In this document: positions 1 through 5,766 of the stretch, piece by piece
How the letters are laid out: each line of letters begins with the position of its first letter
How positions within the stretch are numbered: position 1 is the first letter of the stretch
Assembly (NCBI GenBank): GCA_002346625.1
Contig: DEAF01000017.1
Location: 1-8,974 of the forward strand
Direction: 5' to 3'
DNA: 8,974 nt
Origin: Gemmatimonadales bacterium UBA2989
GTDB taxonomy: Bacteria > Gemmatimonadota > Gemmatimonadetes > Longimicrobiales > Gaopeijiaceae
Made by a program: the position numbers and the translations under genes
Notes under the pieces: generated by a model
Database searches by the model: none
What the model saw: only the letters and a program-made list of their open reading frames with translations
What the model was told of the DNA's origin: nothing

Positions 1-1
1 C

Positions 2-502
2 CGAACTTTAATCCAAGAAGTCGCCACCAAAATCCTAGAAATAAGCGATGGAACTCCCTACCTTTTTGATGGCAACTACAATTCTTACCTATACCACAAA
101 GCCCATCATGAACATGACAAACCAAATGAGACCAAAAAACCAGAGAAGAAACCCTCACAGACAAAAAAGCCATCAAGGCAAGAACTAGCCATATCTCCAG
201 ATAAACGAAACCAATCCAAACTCATCGAAAAAGAGTCACGCAAGGTCGCCAGAGAAATAGCTGATTTAGAAACTCTAATAGCTAGCCATGAAACTGCAAT
301 TGGGGAATTAGGCACGTTACTGTCAAACCCAGGAGAGCTGAGCGACCCAGACCAAATTTCGACTTATGGAGAGAAATACAACCAACTTAAGCAAGAGGTC
401 GAAGAATTGTGGATCCAGTTAGAACATATGGAGCAGCAATTAGTGACGATCAATACGCAACTCTCACCGGAAACTAAGACCATAACAGACTCACCGTCCT
501 AG
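2..502 (+). CDS. ABC-F family ATPase, C-terminal fragment (5' end outside window)
   Basis: An open frame enters from the left edge and stops at a TAG, giving 166 residues without a start. The first 30 residues read like the end of the second ABC domain of ABC-F proteins: a segment resembling 'VATKILEI..G' followed by 'FDGNYNSYL', which matches the usual 'Y.GNYS.YL' just after the last beta strands. Residues about 31-70 are a Lys/Pro/Glu-rich linker. Residues about 70-152 are rich in Glu, Lys, Leu and Gln with heptad-like spacing, as in the C-terminal coiled coil of Uup/YdiF-like members. ABC-F proteins are soluble, have no membrane domain and act on the ribosome as translation factors or antibiotic-protection factors; which subgroup this is cannot be told because the Walker motifs and interdomain linker lie outside. 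It converges on the DUF971 gene with only 18 bp between the two stop codons. Confidence 0.85.
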   Translation, partial: RTLIQEVATKILEISDGTPYLFDGNYNSYLYHKAHHEHDKPNETKKPEKKPSQTKKPSRQELAISPDKRNQSKLIEKESRKVAREIADLETLIASHETAIGELGTLLSNPGELSDPDQISTYGEKYNQLKQEVEELWIQLEHMEQQLVTINTQLSPETKTITDSPS

Positions 503-520
503 AAATGCAAAGCTCCCTTT

Positions 521-841
521 TTACCCACCCTGACAGGACGAACACCCACAAAGAGACCTCAAAAACTCGAACGTGTATATACCCGTGTAATGCTCATCGT
601 TAAACAAAAACTGGTAAGCGTAGTTTCCGACAGGAAGATAATCAAGGATTTCTACTTGAGCGGGAACCGTTACCGGATCAAGGATTGGTCGTTGTGTCCA
701 CTCATCTATACATGCTGCACATCTGCAACCCAAGCGCAGATCACGCGAACTGTATTCACTAGTATGGTTGTCCTGCCATTCAATGGAGATCTTATCGCCG
801 GATAATAATATGTCTTTGGGACGAATTTGATTAGTACTCAT
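521..841 (-). CDS. DUF971 / GBBH-like N-terminal domain protein, small metal-binding protein
   Basis: This is a 106-residue protein that is a single DUF971 domain (gamma-butyrobetaine hydroxylase N-terminal-like fold). Visible marks are 'RDLRLGCRCAAC' at about residues 33-44 and 'HYTGIYTFEFL' at 84-94. C39, C41, C44 and H84 match the Cys3-His zinc site of the N-terminal domain of human gamma-butyrobetaine hydroxylase, so zinc (or another metal) binding is likely. A second CxCxxC occurs at C98, C100 and C103 near the C-terminus. There is no catalytic oxygenase domain. Stand-alone DUF971 proteins are found in many bacteria, sometimes fused or next to Mrp/ApbC-type Fe-S carriers, so a role in metal or Fe-S handling is often suggested but unproven. 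The ATG has an AGGA at about 857-860 upstream. It lies 45 bp downstream of the flavin reductase gene on the same strand, probably in one operon. Confidence 0.88.
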   Translation of the reverse strand: MSTNQIRPKDILLSGDKISIEWQDNHTSEYSSRDLRLGCRCAACIDEWTQRPILDPVTVPAQVEILDYLPVGNYAYQFLFNDEHYTGIYTFEFLRSLCGCSSCQGG

Positions 842-886
842 TGATTTATTTGTCCATTCCTAATTTGTTTTACGTCGATGGGACAT

Positions 887-1429
887 TTAATCATCACCAT
901 TATTGAGACTCCTGTACCCTCGTTCATAGTACACGAGTGGCTCTCCTTCACCTAAGTCAAAATGCTCGGCTTCTCCAATAAATATTACATGATCGGCGAC
1001 TTCAAAATGATTAACCACTTTACAGTCTATATAAGCCAAACTGTTAGCAATCATAGGCGTTCCCTGTTCAGTGTACCAATAATCAACTGCCCCAGATCTA
1101 TTGAGATCAGGATCGCTACTGGAGAAGTTAACGGCAATGTCTAATTGTGCCGTGTTTAGAAAATTGACGCCAAATCTATTCCTGACCTCTATCAGATTCC
1201 GTGACCTTCGCCCAAACCCAACGGACAACAATAGTAATGGAGGATCAATGGAAACCGAACATAGAGCATTTGCAGTCATCCCATGGACCGAAGTTGGAAA
1301 ATCACTCTCGCCAGTCACCTGGCTAGCAGTCCATAAGTCACTCGAAAGATCCTCGAGCGTAGTGATCACTGCAACTCCCGTAGTAAACCTTGACCATATG
1401 TCCCTTATATCGCCAGTTTTTTTGGTCAT
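887..1429 (-). CDS. Flavin reductase-like, FMN-binding split-barrel protein
   Basis: This is a 180-residue flavin reductase domain protein. The order of motifs is standard: 'RFTTGVAVITT' near residues 14-24, 'HGMTANALCSVSIDPPLLLL' at about 49-68, 'FGVNFLN' at about 86-92, a 'G-TPMI-NSLAYIDC' segment near 123-136, and 'DHVIFIGEAE' at about 146-155, where the DH pair is typical. Family members reduce FMN or FAD with NAD(P)H, often for a partner monooxygenase, or are flavoproteins acting directly; the substrate here is unknown. About 20 acidic/polar residues sit between 'VITT' and 'HGMT', longer than usual. I chose the ATG at 1429 because it begins 12 residues before the conserved Arg-Phe, as is common, and has GGGGGA 12 bp upstream. 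An in-frame GTG at 1462 would add 11 residues but has no clear ribosome site. It is upstream of the DUF971 gene and divergent from pdxS. Confidence 0.88.
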   Translation of the reverse strand: MTKKTGDIRDIWSRFTTGVAVITTLEDLSSDLWTASQVTGESDFPTSVHGMTANALCSVSIDPPLLLLSVGFGRRSRNLIEVRNRFGVNFLNTAQLDIAVNFSSSDPDLNRSGAVDYWYTEQGTPMIANSLAYIDCKVVNHFEVADHVIFIGEAEHFDLGEGEPLVYYERGYRSLNNGDD

Positions 1430-1512
1430 ACTCGCTAGAAGTCCCCCACTCGCATGCGTCACGTCAGAAATAACTATAGAATCTGAACAGAACTAGCACC
1501 AGCTGAGAAACC

Positions 1513-1518
1513 ATTATA
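1513..1518 (-). promoter_or_regulatory. Possible -10 element for the flavin reductase / DUF971 pair
   Basis: Read on the minus strand this is a perfect TATAAT, about 84 bp upstream of the chosen flavin reductase ATG. The matching -35 position (CTATCT on the minus strand, 17 bp away) is poor, so this rests on the -10 alone. Confidence 0.3.
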
Positions 1519-1579
1519 CAAAAATGCTGCCACAAAGATAGGACACAAGCGTATATAACTAATATCTCTGCCTAGTTTC

Positions 1580-1608
1580 TTGCGAGCCACTCTTATGCCC
1601 GCTATAAT
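1580..1608 (+). promoter_or_regulatory. Sigma-70-type promoter for pdxS
   Basis: TTGCGA at 1580-1585 and TATAAT at 1603-1608 are separated by exactly 17 bp. The -10 is a perfect consensus and the -35 matches four of six bases. Transcription would start near 1615, giving a leader of about 64 nt before the pdxS ATG. It is the best promoter-like sequence in the window and probably drives pdxS and perhaps the genes after it. Confidence 0.65.
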
Positions 1609-1678
1609 TAGCTCACACCCATAAAGATAAATTTATCGCCAGAGAAATCGCTAGAAATCACAGGGAAGGACTACACCG

Positions 1679-2560
1679 ATGGAGACTGCAACATTTCAAG
1701 TCAAATCTGGGCTCGCCCAAATGCTCAAGGGGGGAGTCATAATGGATGTGGCCACTGCAGATCAGGCAGAAATTGCCCAAAAAGCAGGCGCCTGCGCAGT
1801 GATGGCTTTGGAGCGTGTTCCTGCTGATATACGCGCTGCAGGGGGAGTAGCCCGCATGGCTGATCCCACAAAAATCAAAGAGATAATGGGAGCGGTCAGC
1901 ATCCCTGTGATGGCAAAGTCCAGAATAGGACACTTTGTCGAAGCGCAGGTCCTTCAAGCACTCGGAGTCGATTATATAGATGAATCCGAAGTACTCACAC
2001 CAGCGGACGAAAACAACCATATATGGAAGCATAATTACTCGGTTCCATTCGTATGCGGCTGCAGAGATCTTGGGGAAGCGCTCCGTAGAATCGGAGAAGG
2101 GGCAGCCATGATCCGCACTAAAGGGGAAGCGGGCACGGGAGACGTAGTAGAGGCAGTACGGCACATGAAGACATTAATGAATGACATTAAACGTGTAACA
2201 ACATTAACTCAGGATGAACTAATGACGGAGGCAAAGCAGCTTGGGGCTCCATTGGAACTAGTCATCCAAATTAAAGAAACTGGCAAATTACCTGTAGTCA
2301 ATTTCGCGGCAGGAGGTATAGCAACTCCTGCAGACGCTGCACTCATGATGCAATTAGGCGCTGAAGGGGTATTTGTTGGGTCTGGCATTTTCAAATCATC
2401 AGACCCCGAAAAAATGGCTAATGCTGTTGTACAAGCTACCACGCATTATCAGGATCCAAAGATAATAGCCGAGGTTTCTGAGGGTATCGGAGATCCTATG
2501 TCCGGACTATCCGTCCGTGATATGAATCCACAAGAAGCTTTGTCGGTTCGAGGATGGTAG
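1679..2560 (+). CDS. pdxS: Pyridoxal 5'-phosphate synthase lyase subunit PdxS
   Basis: PdxS (Pdx1) makes pyridoxal 5'-phosphate from ribose 5-phosphate, glyceraldehyde 3-phosphate and ammonia supplied by PdxT; in the family it forms a dodecamer of TIM barrels in the cytoplasm. The 293 residues are full length and very close to the Bacillus subtilis protein as I remember it. Key positions are D23 in 'GGVIMDV', the Schiff-base lysine K80 in 'PVMAKSRIGH', the second swinging lysine K148 in 'RTKGE', the 'FVCGCRDLGEA' segment at 124-134, and the phosphate-binding 'VGSGIF' at 233-238. The C-terminus ends in the typical 'RGW'. The ATG has GGGAAGGA ending 8 bp upstream and a good promoter before it. 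pdxT follows after 82 bp, the usual partner order. Confidence 0.98.
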   Translation: METATFQVKSGLAQMLKGGVIMDVATADQAEIAQKAGACAVMALERVPADIRAAGGVARMADPTKIKEIMGAVSIPVMAKSRIGHFVEAQVLQALGVDYIDESEVLTPADENNHIWKHNYSVPFVCGCRDLGEALRRIGEGAAMIRTKGEAGTGDVVEAVRHMKTLMNDIKRVTTLTQDELMTEAKQLGAPLELVIQIKETGKLPVVNFAAGGIATPADAALMMQLGAEGVFVGSGIFKSSDPEKMANAVVQATTHYQDPKIIAEVSEGIGDPMSGLSVRDMNPQEALSVRGW

Positions 2561-2625
2561 TACACCAGTAAATGTATGGTACAAAACAATCGTTAACCCA
2601 AGAATTTATGCAATTCAATAGCTGC

Positions 2626-2645
2626 GGAGGAATCTGAGTAAATTG
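2626..2645 (+). promoter_or_regulatory. Ribosome binding site and TTG start of pdxT
   Basis: GGAGG at 2626-2630 lies 12 bp before a TTG at 2643-2645. No in-frame ATG or GTG lies nearby, and the codons after TTG encode the expected PdxT N-terminus (KRFGVLALQG), so the TTG start is well supported. Confidence 0.7.
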
Positions 2646-3257
2646 AAGCGATTCGGCGTATTGGCACTACAAGGAGATTATCAAGAACATAGCGCTACGC
2701 TCAGTCGCCTATCAGTTCAAGCACAAGAGGTAAGAAAACCGAACGACCTAGCAAATCTAGATGGTCTGATCGTTCCTGGCGGCGAAAGTACCACCATGGC
2801 CCATCTACTCCAGAAACGTGCTAGCTCCTCAGACACAAAAACGCTGGGCACGGAATTAACATCCCTAATCAAAGAAGGCCTCCCAGTATGGGGTACTTGC
2901 GCAGGTATGATCATACTCGCAAAGAAATTGATTCAACACGAGCCAAGCCCCCTAGGCCTAATCGATATAACTGTAAATCGAAATGCATTTGGAAGGCAAA
3001 AGGAAAGCTTCGAACAAGAGCTAACGATTCCGGAAATTGGATCTCCTCCTTTCAACGCTATCTTTATACGAGCTCCAGTCATAGTTGACATGGATGATAC
3101 CGTGACCGTGTTAGCAAGGCTACAAGATGGCACTACAGTGGCCGCAAGACAAAACAATGTACTGGTTACTGCATTCCATCCTGAATTAACAAGGGACGAC
3201 AGGTTTCACCAATATTTCATAGAATCCGCAACCAATCACCGCGTAGCACAAGAATGA
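2643..3257 (+). CDS. pdxT: Pyridoxal 5'-phosphate synthase glutaminase subunit PdxT
   Basis: PdxT (Pdx2) is the class I glutamine amidotransferase that hydrolyses glutamine and passes ammonia to PdxS. The 204 residues match the family length (about 190-200). Recognisable parts are the N-terminal 'GVLALQGDYQEH', the oxyanion-hole segment 'PGGESTTM' at 45-52, the nucleophile C86 in 'WGTCAGMI', and the H179 and E181 pair in 'FHPEL', which complete the Cys-His-Glu triad. It starts at TTG, the only sensible start. It directly follows pdxS and must work with it. The stop is followed by 70 bp before the R3H ATPase gene, without a recognisable terminator. Confidence 0.97.
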   Translation: MKRFGVLALQGDYQEHSATLSRLSVQAQEVRKPNDLANLDGLIVPGGESTTMAHLLQKRASSSDTKTLGTELTSLIKEGLPVWGTCAGMIILAKKLIQHEPSPLGLIDITVNRNAFGRQKESFEQELTIPEIGSPPFNAIFIRAPVIVDMDDTVTVLARLQDGTTVAARQNNVLVTAFHPELTRDDRFHQYFIESATNHRVAQE

Positions 3258-3327
3258 AATAAGATATGACATCTATGTTGAGCAGCTTGTGAACCAATAA
3301 ATCACATCTAAAGGAGATCCCAGAGTA

Positions 3328-4983
3328 ATGCTTGACTCCTACACTGATAACTCCTCTTTCCACTCCCCAAATTTCGATGGTGACATTGGGTCTTTCTTAT
3401 CAATATTACCAGTCTCCATCCAACAAGGACTGTATCCATACGATCTAAGCAACGATCTGATAGAAGTAATCCTTGATTTGGGACGGAAACCACAAGCACG
3501 TTTCACTGACCTCGAGATTGAACTGAGTGAAAACGATGTAACCTCAATGGATATCAATTACATCACAGAACGAATCGGTGATTTTGGGGAAGACAATCGT
3601 GCCGGTATTGAACAATCTCTTCACCGGATATCAGCGATCCGAAACCGAGGCGGAAAGATTATTGGGCTGACGTGCCGAGTCGGACGAGCTGTAACGGGAA
3701 CAATAAGAATAATTGAAGATCTCATATATTCCGGGAGAAGTTTATTGCTCATTGGTAAACCAGGGATCGGTAAAACTACCATGCTTCGCGAAATGGCAAG
3801 AGTACTCGCCAGCGAAGCAAACCGGCGAGTTGTAATAGTTGACACTTCCAACGAAATAGCAGGAGATGGAGATATCCCTCATGCAGCTATCGGGAAAGCC
3901 CGACGACTTCAAGTACCAAAACCCAATCAACAGCATCAGGTCATGATTGAAGCAGTGGAAAATCATATGCCTGAAGTTATATTAATTGACGAAATGGGCA
4001 CAGAACTCGAGGCAGCAGCAGCACGAACAATTGCAGAGCGAGGCGTCCAGTTGATCGCCACTGCCCACGGCAACACTCTACAAAATCTCATGTTGAACCC
4101 CACATTATCCGATCTCGTTGGAGGAATCCAAACAGTCACGTTAGGAGATCAAGAAGCCCGCAGAAGGCGCGGTCAAAAAACTGTTCTGGAAAGAAAGGGG
4201 CCACCTTCATTCCCAATCCTTATTGAACTTGCGGCCCGAGATCAGGTGGCTATACATCGAGACGTTGCTAGTACTATAGACAGGCTATTAAGAGGAATTT
4301 CCCCTACTCCCGAAATACGTCAAATCGATTCGGCAGGAGTCATTTCTCGCAGCCAAATAGGATTTCAAGACACATATTCGTCAGGACAAGTTGCTGGGCA
4401 GACCTCTGAGCCTACGGAAAGCTCAGACATACTAGACACGCCCGAATACGACAAATCTGACCGAGGGCTGTCCCAAACAGAGGAAACTCCCTGGTCCTCA
4501 CTCTCTACAGACCAGAGTTCTTCCATCCCAAATACCCGTGTTTTGCCATATGGTGTTGGCGTCGCACGAGTACGGGAATTTCTTACCCGCAATCCAGCCA
4601 ACATTGAACTCGTTGATGACTTAAAGCAAACTGATGTACTTTTAACCACGAAGGCACAGTATAGAAAAAGATCTACGCTGCTACAAAATGCCCAACATCA
4701 AGGAGTTCCGATATATGTGTTGAGGAAAAACACTGAAGGCCAACTAGACCACTTCATAAGAAATCTATCCTCACCGAGATCTGGACAAATTGGAGTTCAC
4801 ACCGCACTAACCGACGCAGCAAGTGGAGTCGACCGAGTCCATCAAGGTGAATATGAAGTGGAGCTAGAACCACAAAATGCATACATCCGCAGATTGCAGC
4901 ACGTGCTAGCTAGCGAGAGTAATGTGAACAGTAAAAGTAGGGGCAGAGACCCAAAAAGACGAGTCACACTTTACCATCAGTAA
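3328..4983 (+). CDS. Ycf45-family P-loop ATPase with C-terminal R3H domain
   Basis: This 551-residue protein has the layout of the Ycf45 / 'R3H domain-containing nucleic acid-binding protein' family, related in its ATPase core to SpoIIIAA. The N-terminal region (about 20-125) contains 'EVILDLGRKPQARF' and 'ISAIRNRGGKIIGLTCR'. The ATPase follows with Walker A 'GKPGIGKTT' at 143-151 (K149) and Walker B 'VILIDEMG' at 217-224. A polar, Ser/Thr/Glu/Asp-rich linker spans about 340-400. A small alpha/beta domain at about 404-480 ('RVLPYGVG', 'PIYVLRKNTEGQ') is typical of the family. The R3H domain is at about 513-548, with the defining R-x3-H in 'RRLQH' (521-525). R3H domains bind single-stranded nucleic acid; the cellular job of the family is not settled. 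No membrane segment or signal peptide is seen. The ATG has AAAGGAGAT upstream. tmk follows after 81 bp. Confidence 0.9.
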   Translation: MLDSYTDNSSFHSPNFDGDIGSFLSILPVSIQQGLYPYDLSNDLIEVILDLGRKPQARFTDLEIELSENDVTSMDINYITERIGDFGEDNRAGIEQSLHRISAIRNRGGKIIGLTCRVGRAVTGTIRIIEDLIYSGRSLLLIGKPGIGKTTMLREMARVLASEANRRVVIVDTSNEIAGDGDIPHAAIGKARRLQVPKPNQQHQVMIEAVENHMPEVILIDEMGTELEAAAARTIAERGVQLIATAHGNTLQNLMLNPTLSDLVGGIQTVTLGDQEARRRRGQKTVLERKGPPSFPILIELAARDQVAIHRDVASTIDRLLRGISPTPEIRQIDSAGVISRSQIGFQDTYSSGQVAGQTSEPTESSDILDTPEYDKSDRGLSQTEETPWSSLSTDQSSSIPNTRVLPYGVGVARVREFLTRNPANIELVDDLKQTDVLLTTKAQYRKRSTLLQNAQHQGVPIYVLRKNTEGQLDHFIRNLSSPRSGQIGVHTALTDAASGVDRVHQGEYEVELEPQNAYIRRLQHVLASESNVNSKSRGRDPKRRVTLYHQ

Positions 4984-5064
4984 CCCAATACCAGTATATG
5001 CCTTCAGAATAAAGCCGACCTGAAGTCAAACAGACTCAACTGAACATGGAGGATTAATCCATTT

Positions 5065-5673
5065 ATGGCACTCTTAATCGTCTTTGAAGGAGTCGAAGGT
5101 AGCGGTAAGACCACACAAACCCAAATCCTCAGGGACAAATTAGAAAGTGTCAATCAGCATGCTATAACGACCAGAGAACCCGGTGGTACCGCATCAGGAG
5201 AACTTATAAGAAATATTATCCTTGACCAAGAAGATCTAACCCCTATGTCCGAATTATATTTATTTAACGCTGCTCGATCCTTACTCATTGAACAACTCGT
5301 TATTCCCCAACTTCGCAAAGAGGTCCATGTGATAATGGATAGATTTATCTACTCAACCATGGCATACCAAAGTTACGGACGGGAGATTCCCCTTCAGACA
5401 GTAAAGACGATTAATGAGATAGCTAGTCATCAGGTAGTCCCCGATGTAATCGTACTTCTCGACATACCACCGCAAAAAGCTCTTAGCCGCCGACCAGATC
5501 CGCGGGACAGATTCGAAAGAGAAGCTCTAGATTTTCACACCAAGATCCGCGATGGATATCTCGCTATGGCACAAGAAAATCCACGGGATTGGATCGTCAT
5601 AGACGCGGACCTAAAGCCTGATCAAATTGCGGAGATTGTTTGGGGGAAGATCCAGCCCCTTCTTAACATTTGA
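5065..5673 (+). CDS. tmk: Thymidylate (dTMP) kinase
   Basis: The enzyme phosphorylates dTMP to dTDP with ATP, an essential cytoplasmic step in dTTP synthesis. The 202 residues are a normal length. Visible motifs are the P-loop 'GVEGSGKTT' at 9-17, the substrate motif 'REPGG' at 37-41, the 'DRFIYS' motif at 92-97, and an arginine-rich LID 'RRPDPRDRFE' at 142-151. A P-loop without arginine combined with arginines in the LID is the E. coli-like (type II) pattern. The ATG at 5065 is supported by GGAGG at 5048-5052, 12 bp upstream, and by the conserved start 'LIVFEGVEG'. It sits between the R3H ATPase and the quinone genes, an arrangement with no obvious metabolic link. A possible promoter for ubiD overlaps its stop codon. 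Confidence 0.97.
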   Translation: MALLIVFEGVEGSGKTTQTQILRDKLESVNQHAITTREPGGTASGELIRNIILDQEDLTPMSELYLFNAARSLLIEQLVIPQLRKEVHVIMDRFIYSTMAYQSYGREIPLQTVKTINEIASHQVVPDVIVLLDIPPQKALSRRPDPRDRFEREALDFHTKIRDGYLAMAQENPRDWIVIDADLKPDQIAEIVWGKIQPLLNI

Positions 5674-5698
5674 CTCTCAGTACGCCACTTCATAGACT
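5670..5698 (+). promoter_or_regulatory. Possible sigma-70 promoter for the ubiD-ubiA-ubiX-ubiE set
   Basis: TTGACT at 5670-5675 (five of six bases) and TAGACT at 5693-5698 (four of six) are 17 bp apart. The -35 overlaps the tmk TGA stop. The leader to the ubiD GTG would be about 58 nt. The position fits a separate promoter for the quinone genes, but the -10 is only fair. Confidence 0.4.
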
Positions 5699-5753
5699 AT
5701 GGCAGTAGGAAAATCCAATTCTGGCCGTCATACAACTTTCAAAACTACCTGTA

Positions 5754-5766
5754 GGAGATAATGTGA
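5754..5766 (+). promoter_or_regulatory. ubiD ribosome binding site with overlapping ATG-TGA start-stop
   Basis: GGAG at 5754-5757 precedes ATGTGA at 5761-5766. The ATG is followed at once by TGA in its own frame, so the ubiD frame must use the GTG at 5763, two bases later, which leads into the conserved 'NFKDLHEFIDFLE' N-terminus. Confidence 0.6.

Noticed and set aside
246..262. A 17-base stretch that recurs with one mismatch at 1636-1652
   Set aside because: One copy is inside the coding coiled-coil region of the ABC-F gene and the other in the pdxS leader; a match of this length is not far from chance in 9 kb and there is no further copy or flanking symmetry.
503..522. Run of five T at the converging stops of the ABC-F and DUF971 genes, as a possible terminator
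   Set aside because: I could not find a convincing GC-rich stem directly before the T-run, so a terminator call is not supported.
1101..1496. A 131-codon plus-strand open frame opposite the flavin reductase
   Set aside because: The minus-strand frame carries clear flavin reductase motifs; the plus-strand product resembles nothing known and is a mirror frame.
1658..2164. A 168-codon minus-strand open frame, rich in Cys and His, opposite pdxS
   Set aside because: It lies entirely against the highly conserved pdxS coding frame and its composition mirrors the pdxS codons; no family resemblance and no ribosome site of its own were seen.
5002..5025. Inverted repeat CTTCAG / CTGAAG with a 12 nt loop between the R3H ATPase gene and tmk, as a possible terminator
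   Set aside because: The stem is only 6 bp with mixed pairs, the loop is long and no T-run follows, so it does not look like an intrinsic terminator.
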